DNA of 64,000 nucleotides from Porpolomopsis calyptriformis. Its lineage: Eukaryota > Basidiomycota > Agaricomycetes > Agaricales > Hygrophoraceae. Location of the stretch: the NCBI GenBank assembly GCA_951640195.1, contig OX621167.1:806001-870000 (forward strand), written 5' to 3'. Positions 11,160 to 22,784 of this stretch are shown here, piece after piece (within the stretch, counting starts at the first letter, position 1; each line of letters starts with the position of its first letter). Under the pieces are notes generated by a model. The model had not been told where the DNA came from, did no database searches, and saw nothing but the letters and a program-made list of their open reading frames with translations. The translations under genes and the position numbers were made by a program.

Positions 11160-11681
11160 TTATAGAGCGGCGGCCCATAGTCTCGACAAGCGTCTGTCTC
11201 GATCCCTTGGTCTGTGCATGTTCCTGTTCATGGCGACCATGATGAACCCGGGGGGGACGGTGGATCGGGGATCGGGTCGTCGGGTAGCTTGGGTCATGCG
11301 CTTCCAGAGCATCATGAGCTTGCGTTTGAATGTGTGGATCGGTCGGAACCGCGACGCGATAGAGGGCGGTGGGGTGGGAGGAGGCGGAGGAAGATAGTGG
11401 TACGGCCGTTTGGACCGGCTGCGAGGTTGAGATTGGGCGAGTGAGATGAGGTTTGGAGAAGGACTTACCGGAGTTTCCCTGTCAGGGGACGCGGGCCGGA
11501 TATGTACATGTGTGGATAATGAGGGGGTACGGAATCGCGTAATGGAGCGAAGTGAGGGCGAGAGTGAATCGGGTGCATCATTATGTATTCCGTTCGTTAC
11601 GTTTAAAGTGTCCCGTTGGGATGATGGGGGATAGAGAAGAGAGCACTTGGATGGTGGGCACATATTTATTCTGTCCTGCAT
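11160..11681 (-). CDS. Hypothetical proline-rich ORF, low support
   Basis: Open frame starting at ATG 11681, rich in Ser, Pro and Arg, with a polyproline stretch in the middle. A plausible intron (GTAAGT to CTCGCAG, about 50 nt, in 11418-11467) would change the downstream frame and give a different, equally open C terminus, so the protein sequence is undecided. No family is recognised. It may be a small gene divergent from the importin gene or just non-coding GC-rich sequence. Confidence 0.25.
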   Translation of the reverse strand: MQDRINMCPPSKCSLLYPPSSQRDTLNVTNGIHNDAPDSLSPSLRSITRFRTPSLSTHVHIRPASPDRETPVSPSPNLISLAQSQPRSRSKRPYHYLPPPPPTPPPSIASRFRPIHTFKRKLMMLWKRMTQATRRPDPRSTVPPGFIMVAMNRNMHRPRDRDRRLSRLWAAAL

Positions 11682-12038
11682 ACCTGTGGAGGCGGACTCG
11701 GATCCGGTTTAGGGAACAAAGGAAGGCGGGGGGACGATAACGGGGAAACGCGGCACACGTGATGGTGGTTGGTGGAAGTCGGTTATGAGGAGGACACAAT
11801 GCATGGTCGGAAAGGAAAGGTCCGGTGGCGAAAACGTAAGATTGAAGATGGTGAGATGAGGTGTGAATGTCAGGTGGAGATAAGACGTGTCTGAAGGGTG
11901 AAATTTGGGAGGTGAAAGCTGAGGACGAGTAGGGGACGAGGAGGGGACGAGGAGGGGGAAGGGGATCAGTGGCCTGATTACAACTCCGACGAGATTTTCT
12001 TCAGAGCGAACCACGACAACATCCTCCCTCTCATCCCA

Positions 12039-15000
12039 ATGGATGTGCGTTTGTCGTCTATTCTTCTCGATTATCGTAGCTTTATCCTGCTTTGTAGCAA
12101 ACTTTCACTCAAGGTTTACACGGCTTGCTCGTTCAACTGACTGCCAATGATACCGTACAGCTCAAGGCCGTATGATAAATTTTCGATCTCTCGATCAGCT
12201 TGCTTTGTCCCTCTCACCCAGACCTTTTTCACCTCCGCAGGCAACAGCCCATCTCAACAAGGAATATTACAAAAATCCTGCTTGCATATCTGCCTTAGCC
12301 ACCATTCTTTCCAATTCCCCGGAAGTTGCGGTCCGTCACTCTTTTCTCACCCTTTTTTTTTTTTTGTCGAGTTGACTTTTATAGGTCCGTCAATTGGCCG
12401 CGGTGGAGATGCGGAAACGCGTATCGCAAACCAGCGGTGTTTTGTGGACCCAACTACCCCAAAACGAACGTGTAGAAATCAAGGAAAAGCTGCCGCAGTT
12501 CATCCTCGCCGAGCCAAAGTAAGTAAACACCCCTTTTAATTCACACCCGTCTGAATGTGTTTTTTTTCTTGTTTTCAGTAACCTTGTTCGTCATTCAGCA
12601 GCTCGCGTAGTAGCCGCCATCGCTGCAATAGAAATCCCTCTTGGCCAATGGCCTCAACTACTTCCCTTTGTTCATCAAGTGGCCATCTCACCCCAGGTTG
12701 CCCATCGTGAAGTCGGCATATATATTCTCTTCACCGTTTTGGAGAATGTCGTCGAAGGTTTCCAAGAGCACCTCCAAAGTTTCTTCAAATTATTTGAAAG
12801 GTTGTTGATCGATCCAGAGAGTGTTGAGGTTAGAATTAATACTGTCAGGTGTTTGTCTTGATTTTTTCGTCTTCGTCGTATTATTCATCGCGATCATGGC
12901 TAGAGCTTTGGGTGTTATTTCCCAGTATATCGATGCCGAAGATAAGGCTGATATAGTGAGTCTCTCCGTGTCGGCCTAAACGTCTGAACTGAATAATTTA
13001 ATCAGAAAGCTTTCCAACACCTCCTTCCCGCCATGATCGGCGTCATTGGCCAATGTGTGGAATCCGGAAACGAGGCTGGTGCTCGCAAATTGTTTGACGT
13101 TTTCGAGACTCTTCTTATCCTCGTCAGTCCCCTTTGCGGTCCTCGTGAAAGTAATTTCTCTTCATCGTCGATATCTTTAGGAAATCCCCGTACTCAGTCA
13201 ACACATCCCTCAGCTCGCTCAGTTCCTTCTTCAATGCGGTGGAAATCGGTCCTTCGATAACGAACTTCGCGTTCTCGGACTCAATGCCCTCAACTGGACC
13301 GTTCAGTAGTAAGCATCGTCCTCTACATTTCTCCGCCCGATAATTGACGATGTGATGCCATCATCTTTCAGCAAAAAGTCCAAGATCCAGAGCCATGGTC
13401 TTGCCCCTGCCATCCTCGAGGGCCTTATGCCAATTACGACCGAAGAAGAACCCGAAGATATTGATGATGAATCACCATCACGTGTATGTCCTATCCTCCG
13501 TCATGTCCATTGCATTCTAATCATCAAAGTCAACCTCCAAGTCCGCTCTTCGCATCATCGATGGTCTGTCGACCTCCCTTCCTCCGGCACAAGTCTTCCC
13601 GGCACTCCGGACTCTTATCACACAGTATTTCTCTTCTCCGGACCCAGCATACAGACGTGGTGCAATGCTTGCCCTCGGCGTCGTTGTCGAAGGATGCAGC
13701 GAATATATGACTCCTTTGATGAGTCAAGTTTGGCCCATCATCGAAGCAGGATTGCAGGATAGTGATGCAGGTGTAAGAAAGGCAGCATGTTCTGCTGTCA
13801 CCTGCCTATGCGAATGGCTAGAAGATGAATGTGTCTCTAGACATAACACACTCGTTCCCGTGCGTTTCCTGATATTTTATTCATGTTATGTGCTCACCTT
13901 ATCACAGGCACTGATGAGGCTCGTCGACGACCCTCCAACCCAGCGATCTGCCTGCTCAGCTCTGGATGCACTCCTCGAGATTTTGCATCATATCATTGAC
14001 CAATATCTTCAACTCATCATGGAACGCCTTGCCGGACTTCTCGACACTGCTCCACTACCCGTCAAATCGGTAGTCACAGGTGCCATCGGCAGTGCCGCTC
14101 ATGCCTCTAAGGAAAGGTTTTTGCCCTACTTCCAACCCACTATGAATCGCCTTCAGCATTTCCTCGTCCTCACTGGTGAAGGGGAAGAAACTGAACTGCG
14201 AGGAATAACAATGGATGCTATTGGCACCTTTGCAGAGGCCGTTGGAAAGGACGTCTTTCGACCCTATTTCAACGATATGATGAAACAGGCGTTCCAAGGC
14301 ATTGAGATTGGTAGTGCCAGACTGAAGGAATGTAGTTTTCTGTTCTTTGGAGTCATGGCCGGAGTGTTTGGCGAAGAGTTCGCGCCTTATCTTCCCAGCG
14401 TTGTTCCACCTCTTTTGGCAAGCTGTCGACAAGTCGAACATGGTGATGAGCCTAATTCACGTGTGTAACCCATCTATTTGCTGACATCGTAGTCCTAATG
14501 TCTGGTTTTCGTGCAGTCTCTGGCGTCGATACAACTGGGTTCGCATCTGGTTCTTCCCGTGCGAATGCAATTACCGTACTTGACGAATCCGGTGCCAATG
14601 GCAACGCTGACGTGGAAGACATCGACGTAGACAAGATACTCGACGTGAATAGTGCTCTCGCGGTGGAGAAGGAGATTGCGGCTGACACCATTGGAACCTT
14701 GTTCGCGGAGACACATGCGCATTTCCTCCCCTATGTCGAACAAGCCACCCTCGAGTTGGTTGGATTGTTGCCACATTACTACGAGGGGATCAGGAAGGCC
14801 GCTACTACCTCACTCTTGCAGATCATCAGAACATTTTATGACCTCAGTGAGCCTGCTCCGTGGCAACCGGGTGCCAAAGTAGTGAGTGGATCAGTGATCA
14901 AACTTTGACCTATTGCGATACTCATTTTGTCACTGCCGTTTAAGGATTCGCCCTTGAAACTCAGTGTCAAGGAGCTCATCGGCCACAGTTTGACACCGCT

Positions 15001-16272
15001 TTTTGAGATGTACGAATCCGAAGATAACAAGTGAGCAGTTTCTATATATTTGCAGGGATACTTTCCTGTCCCAATCGATGAAGAAATATTTCGCAACTCA
15101 GCTCACTTCGATGCCTCTGGTGTATGAGACGAACTAGTGCTAACTGATATCTATATATAATGATTGGTTTCAGATTTGACTAATCTTTTTTCTTTCTTTC
15201 TACAGGACAGTCGTATCGGCCCTTTGTATTGCTCTCGCTGAAACGATCAACAAGATTGGGCCCGCGTTCATCGAAAGTAGTATGTGGACATGTTGTCTTA
15301 TCACATGTTCCCCTCACGCTTATTATGATCGTTATCCAGATCTCGAGACTCTTTGCGGCATCGCCGTACAAATACTGGAGCAGAAAGCTCTTTGCCAACA
15401 AGATCCGGATCAGGACATATCCGAGGAAGCTCCCGATGACCAGGCCGAGTACGACTCGATGTTGATTTCATCTGCGTGCGATCTAGTAGCGTCTTTTGCC
15501 AGTGCTTTAGGGCGAGATTTTGCACAAATCTTTAACACATTCTTCCCTCTGATTGCTAAATATTATGTGAGTCCTGCCTTCTTGTCGATAGATTTGTCCT
15601 TGGTCTCATCCCTCCTTCCCCTTTCTAAAGAAGAAGGGCCGTTCATTGAGTGATCGTTCCACTGCTGTTGGGTGTCTTGCAGAGATCATCGCTGGGTTGG
15701 AGAGTGCCGTCACTCCGTCAACGGAACCTCTTCTTGAACTTTTCTATCGCGGCCTCGGGGATACTGATCCGGAGGTTCGGAGCAATTCCGCTTACGCCAC
15801 TGGTCTTCTTGTGGAGTATTCCGAAGTCGACCTCTCACCACAATATCTTCCTCTGCTGGCTGCTCTCCGTCCGTTGTTTATCGTTCCGCCAGATGCAAAG
15901 GCACCGACGATGAATGCGCGAGATAATGCCGTCGGCGCCGTCGGGCGTCTTATTCTTCGCAACACATCCGCGGTTCCTCTTGACCAAGTGCTTCCCGTTT
16001 TCATGAGTGCGCTTCCGCTGGAGCACGATTTACAAGAGAACCGGCCGGTCTTCCGTGCGCTGTTCCACATATTCAGGGTAAACCCTCAGCTGCTCCACCC
16101 GTTCATGGATGGGCTGCTCCAAGTATTCGCATATGTGCTGGACCCGAGCAGGTCGGGTCATACTGATGATGAAGTGAAAGCAGAACTGATCAGCTTGATC
16201 GGAGCGTTGAATGCGGCGGATCCGGGCAAGGTGCTGGCAGCAGGATTGGCACCGTACGTTCCTGGAGGGTAA
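12039..16272 (+). CDS. KAP123: Importin beta, Kap123/importin-4 type karyopherin
   Basis: HEAT-repeat nuclear import receptor. The first exon is only ATGGAT (12039-12044), followed by introns at 12045-12097 and 12170-12240; the motif LNKEYYKNPACISAL is then typical of the Kap123/importin-4 N terminus. The rest is a chain of HEAT repeats over roughly 14-16 short exons (for example EVRINTVR, CSAVTCLCEWLEDE, GLGDTDPEVRSNSAYA), with an acidic insertion DVEDIDVDKILDV near 14600 where the family has an acidic loop. The stop is at 16270-16272. The family carries ribosomal proteins and histones H3/H4 into the nucleus with RanGTP; that role is assigned by similarity. The intron at 12331-12384 is flanked by an exact 8-bp direct repeat. 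Confidence 0.9.
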
Positions 16273-16524
16273 TGGCCAAGGAATAATTACGCCCTCTTTT
16301 TTCGTTACGCCGAATGTTATGATTTACGTTTTTTGTTACGGTCGTTATCATCGATATAGACTGCATTTTGGTTTGGGGCCTTTACTACACGTGACTAGTA
16401 CGCGCTGTTGTTACTTATTTTGATCGTAAGCTTTCCCTCTCCTCGTTATTGTAAAATACAGTGAGCTCGCTGGCCGGCCTGCCACTCGGTGCACGTCGAG
16501 ACGATCCCGCCGCTGCTCACAACT

Positions 16525-19500
16525 ATGTCCCTCCTTCTTTTGTACTTTTTCTTCGCGGCGGTGCCATCATGCTGGTCAATGGTGAGCGCAGTGTACCCAA
16601 CCGCCGAACAACTCCCGCCCGTCGCCCGGGTGAACGAATTTTTCTCCTGGTCGATCTCTCCAGACACATTTGAGTCCTCCGAGGACGTCCTAAACTATAC
16701 TGCATCCTCTCTACCTAGGTGGCTCTCCTTCGATCCGTATTCTCTAACGCTATTCGGTACACCGTCCGCTGAGGACGAAGGCGATCCGGAAGTGATGATA
16801 ACGGCCTCTGACTCTACGTCTTCTGTATCTTCTGTTGCTATCTTGTGCGTTACCTCGTACCCGCCGCCGATTCTCAACATCCCCATCGAGGAACAGTTCT
16901 ACTCCAACAATCCTTCTCTCTCCTCCGTCTTCCCCCTTTCCCCAGGCTCGGCTATCAAGACCGAAAGCCCTGCTCTGCGTGTTCCCCCGGGGTGGTCCTT
17001 CAGTATAGGATTACAGTGGGACACGTTTACGGCAGCCAATAGCTTGTATTATGCTGCCCGACAGGCGAATGGGTCGGTTCTTCCTGATTGGATATGGTTC
17101 AACCCCGGGACGGTTACATTCGATGGAGTCGTGCCCGAAGATTATACCTTGTGGTCCCCGCAGATTGTGTCCCTGGCTCTACATGCTTCTGATCAAGAAG
17201 GCTATACGGCGCTGTCAGCTCTTTTTGACCTCGTTATTGCGGACGACGAGCTTTGGCAAGGGACAGAGTCCCTCCCGACGATAAACATTACTGCGTCAAC
17301 GCCATTCAATCTGACGCTGTCATCGCCGGCTGATTATACTGGCATCTTCGTGAACGGAAAGGCTCTGCAACCTTCGAATATCAGTTCTTTGTCTATTGAT
17401 ACCTCGCTGGATGCGTGGCTGACATATGATGGAGAAAGTAGAACGCTGAGTGGAGACCCGCCTGCAAATCTCTCAAGCTCTAGCCCTTTGCTGGCTGTCG
17501 TTCTTACGGCGATGTTTAACCAGACCCTTTATACCAATGTTTCTCTCGCGGTTGTTCCTTCGTACTTCTCGTCCCCTATTCTCCCGACTCTCGCAAGCGG
17601 AAGTGGAAACATAGACTTTGACTTGGTTCAGTACTTCTCAAACGCAACTCCAGGAAATGAGGCTAACTTGACGGCGGCATTTGACCCAAACGAAGCGGGC
17701 AACTATCTTACCTTTGATCCTGAGAAAGCTCAGTTGAACGGGACTATCCCTGCTGATTTTTCCGTGGAAACTGGCTCTAATGTCTCTCACATAACCGTCA
17801 CCTTTACAGCCTACTCGTATCTCACTCACTCGACGTCACATACTACCCTACCTGTTGCATTGTCAGTTCTGAATAACGAGAACAAGGGCATGGGGCACTC
17901 ACATCTCCGTGGTCTCTCGGCGGCTGCTCATGCACGGCTTGTCTTGGGGTTAGAGATTGCCTTTGGGCTTGTCGGCGGACTGGTTGCACTGGGTGTGCTT
18001 TTGGCTGCGTTCCGGCGCTGTGCGAGGGTGGAGGATACAGCGCTTGGAGGTGAAGAAGGCCGGAGTGCTTGGACGGATAGTGATCGGAAATGGTATGGCA
18101 TCAACAGGGAGACTGGAGGGATTGCCAATAAAGTTCGCGGTTATACCGGGACGGAGAAGGCGGAAATGATGGGAAGGTCTGCCATGGAACTTCCATCCCA
18201 GGTGCGAGCTTATGGAGGCCTCGGTTTGCAAGGCGGGATGACTCAGAACGCAGCTAACCCCCGTTCGCCTGGTGATTTGGGGAGTCAAGCACAGATTCCT
18301 GGTGCAGTCATGAGAAAGGCAGAATTTTTCGGAAAGATTAAGGAGACTATGCGGCATGTAAGTGACAAATATACCCGTGGACGATCCGGTTCTGGTAGGC
18401 CGGTTATAGGGAAGCCTGTTTTGATCACACCGGCCGATGGAGTTCTAGGTCTCCAGGATGAAGTCCTACCATTTGAAGCGCTGCGGCCTGGCGAACCACC
18501 TTCCTCTCGCTCGTACGAAGATACTGATGTCAGGAGTTACGCTGAGAGCACCCTCAATTCCCTCTCAGACTCGCCGACTGCATCTACCGAAGGTCGGTCG
18601 ATCCCAAGGAGGCGTGCGGATTTCGTACCACCTAGGTCACCAACCGCTCATTTCGAGTGTTCTTCTCAGGAGGTTCTTCCAGACGACCTCCAACATGCAC
18701 GCACGACGTCCACGGACTCGATTGATTCTTTGGGTTCCAATGCATCTGCAAGGAATCATGCGGCCGAGGCTGTGGTTCAAACTGCGGCTAGGGCTACCAG
18801 TGTCAGGAGTATGAATGGGCCTGGTGTTCCTTATCAGTCTGTTGTCTTGGAGCCGTCCCGTGTTCCTGGAGAACGTCCCCGACTAGTGCCTTTTACAAGC
18901 GCGACCCGCGTGCCTGTCCCCCGCTTACCTTCGTCTTCTTTGGCTGTCGACCGTAAGGACGTGAACACGCTGTCCGGAGTGAATAAGAGGATAGCGAGTC
19001 AGACCGCGAAAGTGATGGAAGCTGGCGCCGATGGGAGTTTGGATGATTTAAGCATCGGGATGCATTATGTTCGCAGCCTGGGAGGGGATCAGCAAGCAAG
19101 AAATTCTGCTGCGATTTATAGGAATGGTTCTACGCCTACGGTTTCCACCAACGTCCGATCGTCTTTTTCATCTCTCGAATCCTCCCGTCACGGTCATGGC
19201 TTCAAAACTGGTGGAGTTAAAAGAATGCTGGTGAGGGTGGGTGAGAGGTTCAAGTTTAGGGTGAATTTGGAAGGGGACTTGAGTGGCCGACCGACGGAAA
19301 TCAGCCTGATATCGGGCCGAGTGTTACCTGAATTTTTGCAGGTCGACTTGAAAGGGGCTTGTAGACCGAAGGGTGTGGTTGTGTTCTATGGAGTTCCGGC
19401 AATGGAGGACATTGGTGAAGCGAATGTTGGGGTGTATACGTCCGACGACGGGGAATGCGTTGGGAGGGTGATCGTTGAGGTTGTTGGAAGAGCTGGTTAG
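16525..19500 (+). CDS. Axl2-like cadherin-domain membrane protein
   Basis: A single exon of 991 residues, unusual beside intron-rich neighbours. ATG 16525 is followed by a signal peptide (MSLLLLYFFFAAVPSCW). The ectodomain has dystroglycan/cadherin-type repeats: DEGDPEVMITASD and LPDWIWFNPGTVTFDG are typical of the CADG fold, and there are many N-glycosylation sites. One membrane span is at about residues 472-497 (LVLGLEIAFGLVGGLVALGV). The cytosolic tail of nearly 500 residues is Ser/Arg-rich and ends in a conserved-looking beta-rich segment. This architecture matches yeast Axl2/Bud10, the axial bud-site marker. In basidiomycetes a role in polarity or septum placement is plausible but inferred. 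The stop is at 19498-19500, upstream of a broken coiled-coil gene. Confidence 0.8.
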   Translation: MSLLLLYFFFAAVPSCWSMVSAVYPTAEQLPPVARVNEFFSWSISPDTFESSEDVLNYTASSLPRWLSFDPYSLTLFGTPSAEDEGDPEVMITASDSTSSVSSVAILCVTSYPPPILNIPIEEQFYSNNPSLSSVFPLSPGSAIKTESPALRVPPGWSFSIGLQWDTFTAANSLYYAARQANGSVLPDWIWFNPGTVTFDGVVPEDYTLWSPQIVSLALHASDQEGYTALSALFDLVIADDELWQGTESLPTINITASTPFNLTLSSPADYTGIFVNGKALQPSNISSLSIDTSLDAWLTYDGESRTLSGDPPANLSSSSPLLAVVLTAMFNQTLYTNVSLAVVPSYFSSPILPTLASGSGNIDFDLVQYFSNATPGNEANLTAAFDPNEAGNYLTFDPEKAQLNGTIPADFSVETGSNVSHITVTFTAYSYLTHSTSHTTLPVALSVLNNENKGMGHSHLRGLSAAAHARLVLGLEIAFGLVGGLVALGVLLAAFRRCARVEDTALGGEEGRSAWTDSDRKWYGINRETGGIANKVRGYTGTEKAEMMGRSAMELPSQVRAYGGLGLQGGMTQNAANPRSPGDLGSQAQIPGAVMRKAEFFGKIKETMRHVSDKYTRGRSGSGRPVIGKPVLITPADGVLGLQDEVLPFEALRPGEPPSSRSYEDTDVRSYAESTLNSLSDSPTASTEGRSIPRRRADFVPPRSPTAHFECSSQEVLPDDLQHARTTSTDSIDSLGSNASARNHAAEAVVQTAARATSVRSMNGPGVPYQSVVLEPSRVPGERPRLVPFTSATRVPVPRLPSSSLAVDRKDVNTLSGVNKRIASQTAKVMEAGADGSLDDLSIGMHYVRSLGGDQQARNSAAIYRNGSTPTVSTNVRSSFSSLESSRHGHGFKTGGVKRMLVRVGERFKFRVNLEGDLSGRPTEISLISGRVLPEFLQVDLKGACRPKGVVVFYGVPAMEDIGEANVGVYTSDDGECVGRVIVEVVGRAG

Positions 19501-19639
19501 GTTGACGCTCGTGGACTTTTACTAAACTATCCTTTCCCGTCACTGTATTTTCAGACATGTAGCGAGAATGACACTTTGTATACATACACACGAAACGATC
19601 GTAGTACGTCATCAATGTCCCAATACCTCACCTCGTATC

Positions 19640-20156
19640 TCTGCCACCCCCCAACCTCGGTCCCCAACCGCACGGTAACCTCCACCAGCACATCCTTGAT
19701 GTTGCGCAAGAGATCGCATTGTTTCAGAATGCAGCTATTCACCAGTTGTTGCAGCAACAGCAACAGCAACTTGCGATTCTCAACCAACTCCAGTTACTCA
19801 CAAATGCCAGTCAACGATAATTAAGCCAGGTATGGATACATTTCTTCCGCCGATTGCACCTGCTCACCTCACCTCAGCCTCAATCGCATCCCAATGCAAC
19901 TGCGTCTGCTGATGCACTGCTTCTGTACCCCCCTGGCATCGTGCATGGTCCTCCCCTCCCTTCAACCAAAAAAGAGCTAAGCACTATCTCCGGTAGCCTC
20001 AGATTACAAACGTTAGATATTCACCGACGCTTTGCAGCCGCGAATTGCAATGCCTCGCTTGCTCACCTCGGATTACCACCTGCTGCCGCAGGAGTTCCTA
20101 TCGCACAACGCCATCGAGTCCTCATGGATTATCTTGGAAGCGGGATACGGGCGTGA
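19640..20156 (+). pseudogene. Coiled-coil, Gln-rich gene broken by one stop
   Basis: One frame reads LHQHILDVAQEIALFQNAAI, then a poly-Gln stretch and AILNQLQLLTNASQR, and stops at TAA. Three codons later a good intron (GTATGG to CTCACCTCAG, about 19832-19877) joins in phase to an open exon ending LDIHRRFAAANCNASLAHLG, a Gly/Pro/Ala turn, and RVLMDYLGSGIRA*, with TGA at 20154-20156. This resembles an expanded family of agaricomycete hypothetical proteins with an N-terminal coiled coil and a SAP-like C terminus; that match is from memory and weak. The in-frame TAA suggests a pseudogene, unless an unseen splice avoids it. Confidence 0.4.
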
Positions 20157-20457
20157 GGACGGTTCTGAAGAGTATTTCTCTGCAATAACTTTACATGACC
20201 AAGTCTAGCGCGAAGGTTCTCGCGTGACAATTTATATCACGTGCCCGCGTTACCAGGGCATTTACAGCACACCAATTAATTGAAGCGGCCAGGTCTTATC
20301 AAAAAAGGGAACGAGCTCGGACGGTATTGCGTGTTTTTTGAACGGTAAACTATGTCCAAGTTGGTGGGTAAATTAAGACAGGATAGAAGGAGAAGTATGG
20401 AATCGTTCCAACTTGGTGTCTAGTCCTTGCTGTCGGATCGTCCCTTCAGCAAAAGGT

Positions 20458-20855
20458 CTATGACTTCCAGACGAGAAAAGCCAGCGAGCCGACGTAGAAG
20501 TAGATGAAATGCTTGGTTTCTGTGGAACATATAATCAGCATAAGAATAGAAGCCAAACGGTATGCACCATGCGCCTGGGTCGATACTCACCGTGGGTCAC
20601 ATAACTTCCAAAGTTCTTCCCCACGACGACATGCCAGGTTGGGCCATGTCGACGGTCAAATTCCTTCTTGATCTGGGCAGCGATGTCCTTCTCGATGTTG
20701 TACTTTTCGAGTGCAGCTGATGCAATATCCACACTTTCCTGCTGCATCTCCTCGCTCATGTCGACATTCTTTATAATCGCTTTTGGGACATTGACAGCGG
20801 TATTGCTGTCTTTTGCTGTTTCGGTTGACGAAAGCGCGATGGACTTTTCGGACAT
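20458..20855 (-). CDS. Dynein light chain LC8
   Basis: Two exons, 20855-20591 and 20519-20458, joined over a 71-nt intron (GTGAGT to CCACAG), give 108 residues. The core is the LC8/DYNLL fold: [20 protein letters not shown], then [18 protein letters not shown] and [16 protein letters not shown]. The family is about 90 residues; this one has an extra Ser/Thr-rich leader of about 20 residues before the canonical start. LC8 dimers bind the dynein intermediate chain and many other partners through short linear motifs, acting as a dimerisation hub. Confidence is high because the whole domain is present. Confidence 0.95.
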
Positions 20856-20860
20856 GGTGA

Positions 20861-21808
20861 TGTGTGCGTGGGTGATGGGTTTGGCTAAGATAAAAGGTGA
20901 ATAGGAATATTTTGAGAATATACTTTGCCAACGCTCGCCTTGTCTGATGGGTGGGAAGAGTACGGTGGGTGTGGTGTGAGTTGGAAGGTTGTCAGATTAA
21001 ATAGCTTTGGTTGGGAAAGGGAACACGTGCTTACTAACCAGGCTTTTTCAACTCGAGATGTCCGCATGGTGTCCTGGCTTCATTCGGGCATTATCGATTC
21101 TCCAAGGACACACTCGTGCTAGCCATACATTCCGTTCGCGGTAATCGCGTTTTTCCTTCCACAGTAAATCAAATGCACCAGCAAAGTCAGTCGGTACATC
21201 GTTCAACATCTCCGCTCTCTCGCCTTGGGAAGCCACGGCGAATTTATGGCTCCTAAAGACCCCTCGTTGGGGTGCGGCGTCACCCAAAGTTGGACTGCGC
21301 AGTAGATCGGCGGACGGTGGCACGTTAGTACGTATACTCTCGCGCAGTACTCTTACTCCTCATGCCATTGACCGTAACTCACGTGTTTTGCACGACGTGA
21401 TGATTACTGTGTGTATCACTCAGGTGCTACGGTTGTGGGCGCTCGCAAACGTTGAGATTTATGCTCCCGTTCAGGACATACTCACAACCATAGGGGACGT
21501 GAGTGTGTACGACGTTTTTCCTGTTGGACCACTTAACATCGAGTGCAATTCGCTTTGTTGGCGGTGGTGGTTCGGGGCCATTCACTGCCGTTCACATTCT
21601 CTCTCTACATCTCCCCGTATGGTCCGCTCATGCGATTGATGACGTTTAAAACTACGCGTGTGGCTGTGGATTCAAAGGCAATTCTCGGGGTGGCAACATA
21701 GCATCACGGTCAAGTAATATTAAATTAATACAATCAATGCTCGAGCTTACAGTCAACGCATCCCTTAGTAAACACGTGACCCACGATTTCTCGCTTACCT
21801 TCACTGCA
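20861..21808. other. Intergenic, no supported gene
   Basis: A minus-strand frame at 21048-21323 reads like protein (FAGAFDLLWKEKRDYRERNV) but has no ATG and no recognised family; it might be a lone exon or relic. The rest shows no coding signal. Confidence 0.5.
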
Positions 21809-22784
21809 ATGGCGGATACTCGTCCAATACCCGTTATTACTGTCCAGAACGTTAGCTTTAACAACAGCCAACTGAAGATCGTTGGTAGGGATCAAATTAG
21901 TTTTGGTAGAGGTGAGTGCGAGACTGGCGTCTATTGTCTCAACACTGACATTCTCCAGCTGAAAAATGTCGCAATATCACAGACTGGCTATCTCCTCTCA
22001 ACTTCAATGTGTCCCCATGTCAATCTCTACAGATGCATGAATGGGAGACCATGGGGTGGCATGAATGGCAAACTTTCCGGGACCGGCGCGATGCATTATC
22101 GCAGGCATTGTGGTGTCCCGGAAATTGTAAGGGTTAATTGCATTGGCAAAAAATGACCTTGCTGATAGTCAATCTGGACAGCTGGTACTGGAAAGACTAT
22201 CTGTGTAATACCATTGAACAGATCATTTGTTGGTCTTATACTGATTGGGACGACACGCTAGGCCTATTATTCTAAACCATCTCCAAACATTCTTCAAAGG
22301 GGTCACCTAGGCTGGAGAGGAATGAAGGTAATGTAACCTCAGGAATGTCACTCCCAGCCACCTAATGATTTCCATAGATGGAGAATTCATGATATATAAT
22401 CATTCAAAAAACACCTTCACCAAGTTAACACATGTTGGAACCACATTCATATACTGCAACTACAAAGAAAAGACTATACAGAATGTCGCCAACCTGCGTA
22501 CAAGTTTACTTCAAGATCGTTCCGTGATATCAGACAATGTGAAATCGTTTTATGATTACCACCAGAGCCGGAAGACTTCGCCGACACTCCGCAAGTGGAC
22601 CAAGCATTGTGAGTGGGCGTCGAGACATGCGCGAATGCTGTCGTTGAAAGCTCAAGAAGTGATGTTAAAGGTTCTGGGACCCGTCGACCTGATCGTAACT
22701 TCACCCGACATTCCTCCGATCATTGAGCACCTACGCCATGCGCCGCGACTTGACGATGCGGTGAAGGACGCTCATGCTCACTGA
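21809..22784 (+). pseudogene. Decayed NACHT-type STAND gene
   Basis: From ATG 21809 the first exon reads MADTRPIPVITVQNVSF and then LKIVGRDQISFG. An intron (GTGAGT to TTCTCCAG) leads to NITDWLSPLNF and a WHEWQTFRDRRDALSQALW stretch. A second intron (GTAAGG to GGACAG) then joins in phase to give CPGNSGTGKTICV, a Walker A motif in the position typical of agaricomycete NACHT proteins. The frame then stops near 22260. Further on, 22365-22784 holds TFIYCNYKEKTIQNVANL, DNVKSFYDYHQSRKTSPTL and DLIVTSPDIPPIIEHL, which are the middle and the sensor part of the same NACHT domain, but the Walker B part is degraded. No WD40 or ankyrin repeats follow. I read it as a truncated, dead STAND gene. Confidence 0.75.

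Noticed and set aside
11709..12014. Pro/Ser-rich ORF upstream of the importin gene
   Set aside because: It is the complement of a purine-rich promoter tract with ggggacgag repeats and has no coding character.
16489..16524. Upstream GTG extension of the Axl2-like protein
   Set aside because: Eukaryotic start is ATG 16525, which directly begins a good signal peptide.
21048..21323. Protein-like minus-strand frame
   Set aside because: No ATG, no splice partner and no family; kept only as a note in the intergenic entry.
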